A DNA stretch of 64,000 nucleotides from Haloarchaeobius sp. HME9146 (GCF_025399835.1 NZ_JAODVR010000001.1:806001-870000); one strand, 5' to 3'; positions 33,983 through 43,413 are shown, counted from the stretch's first letter. Notes: a model not told the origin generated them from the letters alone. Program-made: numbers and translations.

Positions 33983-36034
33983 ATGGGTTGGCAACCGACA
34001 CCGTGGGCTGATCCGCTTCTCCTCGCGACAGTCGTCTCTCTGTCCCTGGCACTGTACGCCGCGGTGTACGTCGCGACCGTCCGGCGCGACCGGCGGGTCG
34101 TCGCGTTCTTCACGCTGATGTTCGGGACGGCCGTCTGGTCGCTCGGTTACTCCTTCCAGTTCGCCAGCGACGACCTCGCCGGCAAGTTGCTCTGGCACGC
34201 CGTCCAGGTCGTCGGCCAGACCGTCGCCCCGGTCGCGCTGCTCGTGTTCGCGCTCACGTACGCGGGGCTGGACCGCTGGGTCACCCGGCGACGGCTCGCG
34301 CTGCTCGCGGTCGTCCCGCTGCTTACGGTCACGTTCGCGGTGACGAACGGCAGTGATGGTCTCCTCTGGCACTCGCCGACGATGGCCGCCCCGGCGGGTT
34401 ACGAGGTGTTGCGCCTCTCGCCCGGGCCGTGGCTGGTCGTCCACGCGACGTTCTCGTATCTCGCGGTCGCGCTCGGGATGGCGATACTGATCCGACTCGT
34501 CGCCCGGTCGCGCCGGCTCTACCGCGGACAGGCGACCGCGTTGGTCGCCGGGGTGTTCGTCCCCGTCTCCGCGAACCTCGCGAACGTGAGCGGGCTGGAC
34601 CCCGCGCTCGTCGACCTCACGCCCATCGCGTTCGCCGTTTCGGGGATGGCGTTCGGCCTCTCCATCTTCCGGTACCGGCTGCTCGAACTCGTCCCGGTCG
34701 CGCGGGACTCGGTCATCGAATCGATGCAGGAGGGGTACGCGTTGCTCGACACGACGGACAGGCTCATCGACGTGAACCCTGCAGGGGCTGCCCTGCTGGG
34801 CGTGGACGAGAGCAGGGACCTCGGGCGGCCGATGCGAGAGCTGGTCCCCGAGCTCGCGGCGCTGTTCGAGGGTGACGCGTCCCAGGCCGAACTCGAACTC
34901 GCCGACGGCGGACTGGTCCGGGTCACGCTCTCTTCGCTCGACGTGCGCGACCGCGGCGGCCGGTTGCTCCTCGTGAGGGCGGTCGGCGACGCACGCCGGG
35001 TCGAGCGACGCTACCAGGCGCTCATCGAGAACGCGACCGACGTGATAACCGTCCTCGACACGGACGGCACGGTCCGCTACGAGAGTCCATCGGTCCGGGC
35101 GGTGCTCGGCTTCCGACCGGAAACCGTCGAGGGGCAGTCGGTGTTCTCGCTCATCCATCCGGAGGACGAGGCCGACGTCCGGGAGATGTTCACCGACCTC
35201 GCGGAGGGCGTCGCGGACACGGTCCGGGTCGAAGCTCGGGTCCGCCACGCGGACGGCACGTGGCGGGTCCTCGAGTCTGTCGGTCGCGACCTGGTCTCGG
35301 ACCCGTACGTGGAGGGTATCGTCATCAACTCGCGCGACGTGACCGACCGCAAGCGCCGCGAGCGCGAACTCGTGCGTACCAACGAGCGTCTCGACCAGTT
35401 CGCGTCCCTGGTGAGCCACGACCTCCGGAACCCCCTCAACGTCGCAGAGGGCCACCTCGACATCGCGCTGGAGACCGGCGCCGAAGATTCGCTGCACATC
35501 GTGCGCGAAGAGCACGACCGGATGCGCGACATCATCGAGGACGTGCTCGCACTGGCCCGTGACGGCAAGGCGGTGACCGACCCCGTCCCCGTCTCCATCC
35601 GGGAGGTCGCCCGAGCGGCGTGGCGCAACGTCGACACCGACGAGGCCCGACTCGTAACCGACGAGGACCTGACCGTCCCGGCGGACCGCAATCGCCTGCT
35701 CGCGCTCTTCGAGAACCTGTTCCGGAACAGTGTAGACCACGGGTCGCCACGGCCAGGCAGCGACGGGTCCGACCACGGCGACACTCCCCTGACGGTCACC
35801 GTGTCGCTGACCGGGTCGGGTTTCGCCGTCGCCGACGACGGGCCGGGCATCCTCGATGACGCCCGCGACGAGGTGTTCACGTCCGGCTACACCACCGCCG
35901 AATCGGGGACCGGTTTCGGCCTCGCCATCGTGCGGTCCATCGCCGAGGCCCACGGCTGGTCGGTCGCACTCGCACCCGACGCCGACGGCGCACGCTTCGA
36001 GTTCGAGACGGTCGGTGGCGTCAACGAGGAATGA
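33983..36034 (+). CDS. Sensor histidine kinase with 7TM and PAS domains
   Basis: A 683-residue protein. Residues 1-225 form a seven-helix membrane domain of the haloarchaeal histidine-kinase N-terminal type; residues about 228-325 and 335-455 are PAS domains (the second with FSLIHPEDEADV and IVINSRDVTDRK); HisKA has SHDLRNPL with H479; the HATPase domain has ENLFRNSVDH, ADDGPGI and GTGFGLAIV. All catalytic boxes are present. It ends 42 bases before the BCCT gene and may control transport, but its response regulator is not in the window. Confidence 0.9.
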   Translation: MGWQPTPWADPLLLATVVSLSLALYAAVYVATVRRDRRVVAFFTLMFGTAVWSLGYSFQFASDDLAGKLLWHAVQVVGQTVAPVALLVFALTYAGLDRWVTRRRLALLAVVPLLTVTFAVTNGSDGLLWHSPTMAAPAGYEVLRLSPGPWLVVHATFSYLAVALGMAILIRLVARSRRLYRGQATALVAGVFVPVSANLANVSGLDPALVDLTPIAFAVSGMAFGLSIFRYRLLELVPVARDSVIESMQEGYALLDTTDRLIDVNPAGAALLGVDESRDLGRPMRELVPELAALFEGDASQAELELADGGLVRVTLSSLDVRDRGGRLLLVRAVGDARRVERRYQALIENATDVITVLDTDGTVRYESPSVRAVLGFRPETVEGQSVFSLIHPEDEADVREMFTDLAEGVADTVRVEARVRHADGTWRVLESVGRDLVSDPYVEGIVINSRDVTDRKRRERELVRTNERLDQFASLVSHDLRNPLNVAEGHLDIALETGAEDSLHIVREEHDRMRDIIEDVLALARDGKAVTDPVPVSIREVARAAWRNVDTDEARLVTDEDLTVPADRNRLLALFENLFRNSVDHGSPRPGSDGSDHGDTPLTVTVSLTGSGFAVADDGPGILDDARDEVFTSGYTTAESGTGFGLAIVRSIAEAHGWSVALAPDADGARFEFETVGGVNEE

Positions 36035-36076
36035 GGTGGCCACAACTCCTTTTGACGTCCTTCTCCAGGAGTAGCC

Positions 36077-37882
36077 ATGCCCGAACGCGACGAGGTCAAC
36101 TCGGTGTTCTTCTTCGTCGTCGTCCTCGGCGTCGTCAGCGGTGCGTTCGTCGTCGCCGCCTTCCTGTTGCCGACCATCGTCGGCGCGCTCGTCAGCGGCC
36201 GCGCCCTGCTCGCGCTCTCGCTCACCTTCGTCGGGTGTGGCCTGTCCGGCCTGGCGATGCTTCCCGCCGATGGCCGCCTCGCCTCGCTGGGGACGCCACG
36301 CGTCCCCGAACAGCGACTCTCGCTGGACCGGTTCCGTGAGGGCGTCGACCCGGGAACCTTCGTCGTCGGTGCCTCGCTCCCGTTCCTGGCTGTCCTCGTC
36401 CTCCTCACCGAACGCCTCGTCACCACCGGGTCCGGTTCTCCGACGACGGCGGCCGTCGGCACCGTCACCGCGACCGTCCTCGATACTGGTGGCCCGTTCT
36501 TCCACGGGTCCATCGTGCTGTTCGTCGGCTTCGTCGCGGTCGCCGTGCTGGGTCCGTGGGGGCGCATCCGACTCGGGGGCCGCGACGCGACCCCCCAGTA
36601 CTCGGTCTGGTCACTGTTCGCAATGGTGTTCTCGGCGGGCATCGCCGCCGGCATCGTCTTCTGGGGCCCCGCCGAGGCGGTCACCCACTTCGCGGCGGTC
36701 CCGCCCTTCGTGGACGCCCCGCCACAGTCCCCCGCGGCCGCCGTCGGGGCCGTCGAGTACACCCTGTTCCACTGGGGGTTCTCCGCCTGGAGCACCTACC
36801 TCGCGCTCGGACTCCCCATCGCCTACTTCGCACACAACCGTGATGCACCGCTTCGCGTCTCCTCGGTTCTCGTCCCGGTTCTCGGCGACGACGCGATCGA
36901 CTATCCGGTCGGGCGACTGGTGGACGTCCTCGCCGTGTTCGCCACCATCGGGGGCGTCGCCACCACGCTCGGGTTCGTCAGCGACCAGTTCCTCACCGGT
37001 ATCGAGTACCGGTGGGGCGTCGAGCTCGGGAGCGTGGAGACGCTGGTGCTCGTCGTCGGGTTCACGACCATCTTCACCGTCTCGGCCGCGACCGGCATCG
37101 ACCGCGGCATCAGGCGTATCTCTCGCGTCAACGTCGCCGTCTTCGCCACGTTGCTCTGCGGGCTGCTGGTCGTCGGCCCGACCGAGACCGTCCTCGGAAC
37201 CGGTGCGCGTGCGACCGGCCGCTACGCCCTCGACTTCCTCTCGCTCAGCCTCTTCCTCGGCGACGGGAGCGGCTGGGTCAGCGGCTGGACGACGTTCTAC
37301 TGGGCCTGGTGGCTCTCGTGGGCCCCGTTCGTCGGCCTGTTCGTCGCCCGCGTCTCCCGTGGACACCGCATCCGGACGGTCGTGGCGACCTGTGTCGGGG
37401 CGACCACCGCGGCCACCCTCGCGTGGTTCGTCGTCCTCGGCGGGACCGCCATCGGGCTCCAGCGTTCGGGCGCGGCCGACGTCGTCGGTGTCGTCGCCGC
37501 CAGCTCCGAGGCGGTCGCCGGGTTCCCCGTGTTCGACGCCGTGCCCTTCGGAGGGATACTGGTCGCGCTGTTCCTCTTGCTCGTCATCACGTTCTTCGTC
37601 ACCTCCGGCGACACCTCCACGCTCGGCGTCGCCCTGTTGACGACGCGGACGGTCGAGCCACCCGTCGCCGTCCGGGTGTTCTGGGGCGTGAGTCAGGGGG
37701 TCGTCGCTGCTGTCCTCATGCTCGTCGGCGGCGCGAGCACGCTCCAGTCCGCGGCCATCCTGACGGGTGGGCCATTCGCCGTGATCGGCGTGGTCGCGGT
37801 CGTCGGACTGGCCGCGACGCTGGTCGGGGGGAGTGACCGGACAGAACAGGCCGGGGTACCGGACTCGTCGGTCGAAGAGTAG
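36077..37882 (+). CDS. BCCT-family transporter (betaine/choline/carnitine)
   Basis: A 601-residue secondary transporter with about 12 membrane helices. The BCCT signature lies at about 406-421 (FYWAWWLSWAPFVGLF), followed by ARVSRGHRIR. Upstream, GIAAGIVFWGPAEAV corresponds to the Gly-rich helix 3 region of the substrate and sodium site. It would import a compatible solute such as glycine betaine. The N-terminus (first 90 residues) is longer than in many homologues and has an extra pair of helices. It follows the sensor kinase closely. Confidence 0.92.
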   Translation: MPERDEVNSVFFFVVVLGVVSGAFVVAAFLLPTIVGALVSGRALLALSLTFVGCGLSGLAMLPADGRLASLGTPRVPEQRLSLDRFREGVDPGTFVVGASLPFLAVLVLLTERLVTTGSGSPTTAAVGTVTATVLDTGGPFFHGSIVLFVGFVAVAVLGPWGRIRLGGRDATPQYSVWSLFAMVFSAGIAAGIVFWGPAEAVTHFAAVPPFVDAPPQSPAAAVGAVEYTLFHWGFSAWSTYLALGLPIAYFAHNRDAPLRVSSVLVPVLGDDAIDYPVGRLVDVLAVFATIGGVATTLGFVSDQFLTGIEYRWGVELGSVETLVLVVGFTTIFTVSAATGIDRGIRRISRVNVAVFATLLCGLLVVGPTETVLGTGARATGRYALDFLSLSLFLGDGSGWVSGWTTFYWAWWLSWAPFVGLFVARVSRGHRIRTVVATCVGATTAATLAWFVVLGGTAIGLQRSGAADVVGVVAASSEAVAGFPVFDAVPFGGILVALFLLLVITFFVTSGDTSTLGVALLTTRTVEPPVAVRVFWGVSQGVVAAVLMLVGGASTLQSAAILTGGPFAVIGVVAVVGLAATLVGGSDRTEQAGVPDSSVEE

Positions 37883-37892
37883 CGGTCGGCCC

Positions 37893-38990
37893 TTACGCTT
37901 CGAACCCGTCCTCCCACCGGAACGTCCCGTTCCGCTGGACGACCTCGCCGTCGACTTCCATGAACGAGTCCTCGCTCATGTCGGTTATCATGTCGACGTG
38001 GACCGCGGACTGGTTGCCCTCCTCGCCCTCTGGCATGTTCGAGTCGTAGGCACGTCCGACTGCCATGTGGATGGTGTCGCCCATCTTCTCGTCGAAGAGG
38101 ATGCTGTCGGTGAAGCGGTCGATACCGCGGTTCATGCCGATGCCGAGCTCGCCGAGCCGACGAGCACCGTCGTCGGTCTCCAGTATCTCCGTCAGGACGT
38201 CCTCGTTCTGGTCGGCGCTGTAGTCGACGACCTCGCCGTCCTCGAACGTGAGGTGGACGTTCCGGACCTTCTTCCCGCGGAAGGTCATCGGCACGTCGAA
38301 GAACACCTCGCCCTCGGTGTCGTAGGGAGCCGTGAACACCTCGCCGCTGGGCAGGTTGTGCGAGTCGTAGCGGACCGACGCCGCGGAGTTCACCGCGATG
38401 CGGTCCTCGATGGACATCGTGATGTCGGTGTCCTTCTTGACGACGCGGACCTCGCTCCCCTCGTCGAGGATGTCCTTCATCTTCGCCATCTCCCCGGCGA
38501 GGGCCTCCCAGTCGCGAAGCACCGCGTCGTAGACGAAGTCCTGGTACTCCTCGTAGGCCATCCCGGCCTGCTGGGCCAGCGACCGGGTCGGGTGGACGGT
38601 CGAGACCCAGTCCGTCTCCATGTACGCCTCGCGAATCTGCTGGGACGCCTTCGACTTCGCCTGGCGCTTCTCGCCCGGCACGTCTGCCGAGGCGCTGGTG
38701 TTCCGCCCACCGCCCAGCGACAGCGCCACGTCGGCGTTCTCGACCAGTGCGAGCTCGTGGGCCGGGTCGTCCTCGAAGTCGCCGTCGTGTGCCTTCATGT
38801 ACGCGCGGCTCACCTCGCCGGAGCTGTACATCGTCGCCATGTTCGCACCGCGTTCACCGAGCTTCTCGGCGACCGCGACGGCGAGTTCGTGTGTGCCCTC
38901 GCTGACGCTGACGAGGACGTTATCTCCCGCTTCTACCTGCGCGCTCCAGTCGACGAGGACCTCGGCGTGCTCGTGAATCCGGTCGTCCAT
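37893..38990 (-). CDS. M29-family aminopeptidase
   Basis: A 365-residue protein of the AmpS/PepS/aminopeptidase T family (M29), which removes N-terminal residues from peptides using two metal ions. VNSAASVRYDSHNLPSGEVFTAP contains the conserved glutamate region (written here only in part: SHNLPSGEVFTAP), GIGMNRGIDRFTDSILFDEK has the typical GxN....T.. metal-site motif, and GDTIHMAVGRAY and SAVHVDMI give further ligands. It ends 10 bases from the BCCT gene, convergent with it. Cytoplasmic. Confidence 0.9.
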   Translation of the reverse strand: MDDRIHEHAEVLVDWSAQVEAGDNVLVSVSEGTHELAVAVAEKLGERGANMATMYSSGEVSRAYMKAHDGDFEDDPAHELALVENADVALSLGGGRNTSASADVPGEKRQAKSKASQQIREAYMETDWVSTVHPTRSLAQQAGMAYEEYQDFVYDAVLRDWEALAGEMAKMKDILDEGSEVRVVKKDTDITMSIEDRIAVNSAASVRYDSHNLPSGEVFTAPYDTEGEVFFDVPMTFRGKKVRNVHLTFEDGEVVDYSADQNEDVLTEILETDDGARRLGELGIGMNRGIDRFTDSILFDEKMGDTIHMAVGRAYDSNMPEGEEGNQSAVHVDMITDMSEDSFMEVDGEVVQRNGTFRWEDGFEA

Positions 38991-39041
38991 ACGTCGACCG
39001 AGGAGCGTCCCTTACAAAATTTGCCCGAAGTGGTGACCGCC

Positions 39042-39236
39042 TCAGCCCGCCCACTCACCCGGGACGTCGTCACCGACCTGTGACCGCCAGCGCTCGAATC
39101 GCTCTGCACACTCGGGGACGTGCTCGACGTGGTCGATGAACCCCGCGCCGCCGTCCGAGACCGGCCCCCCGCAGAACGGACAGCGCTCGGGGTCGTCCCA
39201 GACCCGCTCGTCGCGCTGGGTGAACTGGAGACTCAT
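39042..39236 (-). CDS. Small zinc-finger protein (DUF7501-like), paralogue 1
   Basis: A 64-residue acidic protein with CPFCGGPV (residues 19-26) and a second H...C set (FIDHVEHVPECAERF) that together can hold one zinc ion. It is paralogous to the protein at 44092-44283: both share CPFCG, GAGF(I/V)DH and a C-terminal (R)..(I/V).DD(V/I).G.W.G. Small one-zinc proteins are common in haloarchaea and often affect regulation, biofilm or motility. The family number is from memory. Confidence 0.8.
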   Translation of the reverse strand: MSLQFTQRDERVWDDPERCPFCGGPVSDGGAGFIDHVEHVPECAERFERWRSQVGDDVPGEWAG

Positions 39237-39272
39237 AGGCGGAGGTACGGTCGCAGTGAGAATGAGGCTTCG

Positions 39273-39407
39273 TTACTTCTTACTGACGCGATACCGGCCA
39301 CCGACCTCGTTGGTGTTCAGCTGGTCGGCGCGTTTCTTGGCCGATTTCCGGTCCTCGAAGGGACCCTCGAACTCGTGTCCGTCCACTACCACGTAGTAGT
39401 CTACCAT
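39273..39407 (-). CDS. 44-residue conserved haloarchaeal protein
   Basis: MVDYYVVVDGHEFEGPFEDR begins a 44-residue protein that ends SKK. It looks like a small beta-strand/helix fold (two strands, then a KSAKKRADQL helix and a last strand). A TATA-like GATATACA lies about 24 bases upstream of its ATG at 39405-39407, giving a leaderless mRNA. The composition, clean boundaries and my memory of near-identical short proteins in other haloarchaea support it. Function unknown. Confidence 0.7.
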   Translation of the reverse strand: MVDYYVVVDGHEFEGPFEDRKSAKKRADQLNTNEVGGRYRVSKK

Positions 39408-39500
39408 CGTCGCCGTGTATATCATGGCGAGGGTTAAGACTGTCACGGTATGGTATGTCGTGCCGAGGTGTCAGTGTGGCGACTGTCGGTTATGGGGTTA

Positions 39501-39777
39501 GGGCTGGGGCGGATTAAGGCTGGGAGGGCCGGGGCGGATTCAGGTTGAGAGGGCTGAGGTGGGAGGGCTGGGGCGGATTCGAACCACGGTCGCTCCGCCT
39601 CGCTACGCTCCCTGGTTCGAATCCTTCCAGATTATGAATTTGCGGCTCACTGCCGTTCGCCGCAAAATTAGTGGGCTGGGGCGGATTCGAACCGCAGTCA
39701 CTCCGCTTCGCTCCGTTCCTTGCTTAGAATCCGCCCGCTATCGATTCGTTCCTCACGTCCGTTCGTCACAGAATCGA
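39501..39777 (-). repeat. Tandem partial copies of the tRNA-Val 3' end
   Basis: GGGCTGGGGCGGATTCGAACC, the 3' part of the tRNA-Val gene read on the plus strand, recurs at 39565-39585 and 39673-39693 before the true tRNA at 39779; spacings are 108 and 106 bases. The two units between are related to each other (CACTCCGCTTCGCTCCGTTC-like stretch, then AGAATCC). More decayed pieces lie at 39501-39515 and 39526-39540. They look like att-site remnants of successive insertions or a local tandem duplication. The whole 39408-39909 gap holds no protein gene. Confidence 0.75.
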
Positions 39778-39851
39778 TGGGCTGGGGCGGATTCGAACCG
39801 CCGATTTTCTCCGTGTAAAGGAGATGTCATAACCAACTAGACCACCAGCCC
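39778..39851 (-). tRNA. tRNA-Val (TAC anticodon)
   Basis: 74 bases. Acceptor arms GGGCTGG/CCAGCCC with discriminator A; anticodon stem TCTCC/GGAGA with loop TTTACAC, anticodon TAC at loop positions 34-36; T arm GGCGG-TTCGAAT-CCGCC. No CCA is encoded and no intron is seen. It reads GUA and GUN valine codons. Confidence 0.95.
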
Positions 39852-39909
39852 GCACCCAAGAGTATCCAGCGGGCCGGAATAACGCTTACCTTTTCCTGCA
39901 GAACCCGCT

Positions 39910-40416
39910 ATGAGGAGTGTGGACAGAGAGCGCGCCCTGAACCTCGCCCTGGTGGTCCTGTTCGTCGCACTCGCCGGTGCCCTCGTCTACTACGCCGGCT
40001 TCCTCGAACTGCCCGGCGAGGACCAGTACGACACCGGTACTGCGGTCGTGACCGACGAGAACGGCACGCGACTGGCGACCATCAGCGTCGAGGTCGCGGA
40101 CACCAGAGAGGAGCAGTACACCGGCCTGAGCAACCACGATTCGCTCGCCGACGGCAACGGGATGTGGTTCGTCTACGACCAGGAACGCCAGATGACGTTC
40201 GTGATGCGCCGCATGGACTTCCCCATCGACATCGTCTACGTGGGGTCTGATGGCCGCATCACCAGCATCCACCACATGCCCGCGCCGGAGCCAGGGCAGG
40301 ACGGGAACGACATCAAGGCTCCCGGCCGTGGGCAGTACGTGCTGGAGGTCCCGCGGGGGTACACCAACGAGACCGGCATCGATGTCGGTGACCACGTCGA
40401 GGTCTCCTACGACTGA
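39910..40416 (+). CDS. DUF192-family protein, membrane-anchored
   Basis: A 168-residue protein with an N-terminal membrane helix (about 11-29) and an external DUF192 domain (VEVADTREEQYTGLSNHDSL, then GMWFVYDQERQMTFVMRRM and PIDIVYVGSDGRI). The domain is widespread and of unknown activity; some relatives are secreted. It is transcribed away from tRNA-Val and probably alone. Confidence 0.9.
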   Translation: MRSVDRERALNLALVVLFVALAGALVYYAGFLELPGEDQYDTGTAVVTDENGTRLATISVEVADTREEQYTGLSNHDSLADGNGMWFVYDQERQMTFVMRRMDFPIDIVYVGSDGRITSIHHMPAPEPGQDGNDIKAPGRGQYVLEVPRGYTNETGIDVGDHVEVSYD

Positions 40417-40468
40417 TCTGGCCTGACGAGACCACAACGCCTACGCAGGACCGGCGAGGAGGTCCGGT

Positions 40469-40738
40469 ATGGCAGACGCAGTCGCGGAACTGGCGCGTCT
40501 CGACGGCTGGCAGGCCGACGACTACGCCGCCCGTGTGCATTACGAGGGAGCTGGCGACCGCTACAGCATCGAATATTACGAACCGAGTGAGTGTGTGGTG
40601 TACTGGAAGGTGAAAGGCGACGGGCAGACCGCGGTTCCGGTCGGGCGGAACACGGTGCCCGACCCGCTCCGGACGCGAATCCGCGAGGATTTAGCCGACG
40701 CGGGCGTCGACCCCGAGATCGAAGGGCGGCAACTCTAG
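40469..40738 (+). CDS. Conserved hypothetical protein, 89 residues
   Basis: An acidic soluble protein with an apparent alpha-beta fold (ELARLDGWQADDYAARVHYE, then SIEYYEPSECVVYWKV). No metal motif or signal. It follows the DUF192 gene by 52 bases in the same direction. I recall similar short haloarchaeal proteins but cannot name a function. Confidence 0.7.
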   Translation: MADAVAELARLDGWQADDYAARVHYEGAGDRYSIEYYEPSECVVYWKVKGDGQTAVPVGRNTVPDPLRTRIREDLADAGVDPEIEGRQL

Positions 40739-40831
40739 GGACGCCGCTAACGACTCGTTCTCCCCGGTCTTCTGGTGGGTCTCACTGGTAATCGGTTCAT
40801 ACCTATACCCTCCTGAGGGTTCTAGTGTCTC

Positions 40832-41125
40832 ATGGTGACAGGGCTCGAAGACGACGTATTCTGCGCTGAGTGTGGCCGGCTGGTGTTCGACGGCTCGGGG
40901 TTCTTTCGTGCTTGCGAGACGGCTGGATTCGAAGGCGAGGCGATGGCATCGAACGTCGCGGCTGACGGCCTGGCCGCGCTTGCGGGGTCGGTCTTGCTCC
41001 TGAACACGGCCCCGGTGGGTACCGAGACGGTCGACGGCGGCGACTACGTGGTCGCCCCCCGGTTCGTCGAGGGGGACGGACAGGTGTTCTGCTCGCCGGA
41101 GTGCCAGGCCGATCATTCTCGATAA
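40832..41125 (+). CDS. Small protein with split CxxC zinc motif
   Basis: A 97-residue protein with CAEC at residues 11-14 and CSPEC at 88-92, likely a single zinc site that joins the two ends; the middle is Ala/Gly-rich and weakly hydrophobic. A CATACCTATAC TATA-like stretch lies about 28 bases before the ATG. Function unknown. The reverse-strand frame here is Arg-rich and rejected. Confidence 0.65.
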   Translation: MVTGLEDDVFCAECGRLVFDGSGFFRACETAGFEGEAMASNVAADGLAALAGSVLLLNTAPVGTETVDGGDYVVAPRFVEGDGQVFCSPECQADHSR

Positions 41126-41264
41126 GGCATCTCATCACAATCCGGTTCCTGCCGTCGAAACCCCGTCGCCGGGTCGGGTCCCTTGACCTGTCGGAAGCGA
41201 GAGTGGCGGCAACTGTTTCGATTCGTAACAAGCCTTTTCAATTCGAGTCCCTAGCGAGAGAACA

Positions 41265-43199
41265 ATGGAACTTTCAGGGGAAGACGACGACCCGTTCGAG
41301 GAACAACGGGAACAGGCGGAGAACGCCATGACACGCTTGTTCCTCGAATACGGGTCCGAGAACAAGTTCGCGTTCACCCTCGGGCTGGTCTCCAGCATCG
41401 TCGCCCGACTGCTGGACCTCATCCCGACGGTCATGTTGACACTGGCGATCGACTCCATCTTCCGCGACGACCAGGCGTTCACGCTCCTGTTCGTCCCCGA
41501 TGCGTGGCTCCCACAGACCGAGACCGGACAACTCTGGCTCTCTGCGGGACTCATCGCTTTCGGGTTCTTCGGCGGGGCCGCGTTCCACTGGATGCGCAAC
41601 TGGGGGTGGAACTCCTTCGCCCAGCACATCCAGCACGACATCCGGACGGACACCTACGACAAGATGCAGCGACTGAACATGGACTTCTTCGCCGACAAGC
41701 AGACCGGCGAGATGATGTCCATCCTCTCGAACGACGTGAACCGTCTGGAGCGGTTCCTCAACGAGGGGATGAACTCCACCTTCCGGCTCTCGGTGATGGT
41801 CCTCGGCATCGCCGGTATCCTCTTCTTCTGGAACTGGCAACTCGCCATCGTCACCGTCGGCGTGGTCCCCCTCATCGCGCTGTTCACCTACAAGTTCGTC
41901 CAGACCATCCAGCCGAAGTACGCCGACGTCCGGTCGTCGGTCGGGAAGCTGAACTCGCGCCTGGAGAACAACCTCGGCGGCGTCCAGGTCATCAAGACCT
42001 CGAACACCGAGGACTACGAGTCCGACCGCGTCGACGACGTGTCCCACGACTACTTCGACGCGAACTGGGACGCCATCGACACCCGCATCAAGTTCTTCCC
42101 GGGCCTGCGCGTGCTCGCGGGCGTCGGCTACATGATCACCTTCCTCATCGGTGGCCTGTGGGTGTTCGCCAGCGCGAACGGGAACCCCGCGCCGGGGCCG
42201 TTCACCGGCACCCTCACCGTCGGCGAGTTCACCGGGTTTATCCTGCTCTCTCAGCAGTTCATCTGGCCGATGGCCCAGTTCGGGATGATCATCAACATGT
42301 ACCAGCGTGCCCGTGCCTCCGCCGAGCGCATCTTCGGGCTGATGGACGAGCCCTCGCGCATCGAGGAGGACCCCAACGCCGAGGACCTGGTCGTCGAGGA
42401 CGGCGACGTGGTGTACGACGAAGTGACCTTCGGGTACGACGAGGAGGAGACCATCATCGATGAGGTCTCCTTCGAGGTCGACGGCGGCGAGACGCTCGCG
42501 CTCGTCGGGCCGACCGGGGCCGGGAAGTCGACGGTCCTCAAACTCCTGCTCCGGATGTACGACGTGAACGATGGCTCCATCTCCATCGACGGGCAGGACC
42601 TCCGCGACGTGACCATCCAGAGCCTGCGCAAGCACATCGGCTACGTCTCTCAGGATACGTTCCTGTTCTACGGGACGGTCGAGGAGAACATCACCTACGG
42701 GACGTTCGGTGCCTCCCGCGAGGAGGTCATCGAGGCGGCACGGATGGCCGAGGCCCACGACTTCATCCAGAACCTTCCCGACGGCTACGACACCGAGGTC
42801 GGGGAGCGTGGGGTCAAGCTCTCGGGTGGCCAGCGCCAGCGGCTCTCCATCGCCCGGGCCATCCTCAAGGACCCCGAGATACTGGTGCTGGACGAGGCGA
42901 CGTCCGACGTGGACACGGAGACGGAGATGCTCATCCAGCGCTCCATCGACGAGCTCGCGGCGGACCGGACGACGTTCGCCATCGCGCACCGGCTCTCGAC
43001 CATCAAGGACGCGGACACCATCCTCGTCCTCGAAGACGGGCGCATCAAGGAGCGTGGCACCCACGAGGAACTGCTCGGGAACGACGACCTGTACGCCCAC
43101 CTCTGGGGCGTGCAGGCCGGCGAGATAGACGAGCTCCCCCAGGAGTTCATCGAGCGCGCCCAGCAGCGCCAGGCCCGGACCGAGGTCAACGACGACTGA
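41265..43199 (+). CDS. ABC exporter (half-transporter, MsbA/MDR-like)
   Basis: A 644-residue fusion of a six-helix exporter domain (residues about 40-360) and an ABC ATPase domain. Walker A GPTGAGKS at 415-422, Q-loop YVSQDTFLF, signature LSGGQRQR at 519-526, Walker B ILVLDEATSDVD and the H-loop in AHRLSTIKDAD are all present. It would act as a homodimer and export lipids, drugs or peptides; the substrate cannot be told. The N-terminal 25 residues are acidic and cytoplasmic. Single-gene unit. Confidence 0.93.
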   Translation: MELSGEDDDPFEEQREQAENAMTRLFLEYGSENKFAFTLGLVSSIVARLLDLIPTVMLTLAIDSIFRDDQAFTLLFVPDAWLPQTETGQLWLSAGLIAFGFFGGAAFHWMRNWGWNSFAQHIQHDIRTDTYDKMQRLNMDFFADKQTGEMMSILSNDVNRLERFLNEGMNSTFRLSVMVLGIAGILFFWNWQLAIVTVGVVPLIALFTYKFVQTIQPKYADVRSSVGKLNSRLENNLGGVQVIKTSNTEDYESDRVDDVSHDYFDANWDAIDTRIKFFPGLRVLAGVGYMITFLIGGLWVFASANGNPAPGPFTGTLTVGEFTGFILLSQQFIWPMAQFGMIINMYQRARASAERIFGLMDEPSRIEEDPNAEDLVVEDGDVVYDEVTFGYDEEETIIDEVSFEVDGGETLALVGPTGAGKSTVLKLLLRMYDVNDGSISIDGQDLRDVTIQSLRKHIGYVSQDTFLFYGTVEENITYGTFGASREEVIEAARMAEAHDFIQNLPDGYDTEVGERGVKLSGGQRQRLSIARAILKDPEILVLDEATSDVDTETEMLIQRSIDELAADRTTFAIAHRLSTIKDADTILVLEDGRIKERGTHEELLGNDDLYAHLWGVQAGEIDELPQEFIERAQQRQARTEVNDD

Positions 43200-43203
43200 C
43201 CGA

Positions 43204-43413
43204 CTACCGCCAGGCCGCCAGGTCGACGACGCTGTCGGCGTCGGCGGTCAACCACGTGGTCGACACGTCGGCGTCGGCCACCTCGAGCGGGAAGAACGTC
43301 ACCTCGACGCCGCCGTCCGTCGGCTCTGCAACGGCAGCCAGGTCGCCCCCGTCGCTTCTCTCGGCTTCGTCCCCCTGTCTCGCATCGACGTCGTGCATGG
43401 ATTCTCCCGGCAT
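43204..43413 (-). CDS. Small acidic haloarchaeal protein (DUF7511-like)
   Basis: A 69-residue protein with a disordered N-terminal half and a conserved-looking C-terminal half (GVEVTFFPLEVADADVSTTW, then LTADADSVVDLAAWR). I recall this ending from short haloarchaeal proteins, possibly DUF7511. The ATG at 43413 or the one at 43398 may be the start. It converges with the ABC exporter, with 4 bases between stops. Confidence 0.6.
   Translation of the reverse strand: MPGESMHDVDARQGDEAERSDGGDLAAVAEPTDGGVEVTFFPLEVADADVSTTWLTADADSVVDLAAWR

Noticed and set aside
33839-36505. An 888-codon open frame on the minus strand
   Set aside because: Antisense to the sensor kinase with complete H and G boxes; its product is low-complexity Arg/Gly/Glu.
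39559-39840. A 93-codon open frame on the plus strand
   Set aside because: It is made of the repeated tRNA-Val 3' ends read as protein (GLGRIRT-type repeats), a known false gene type near haloarchaeal tRNAs.
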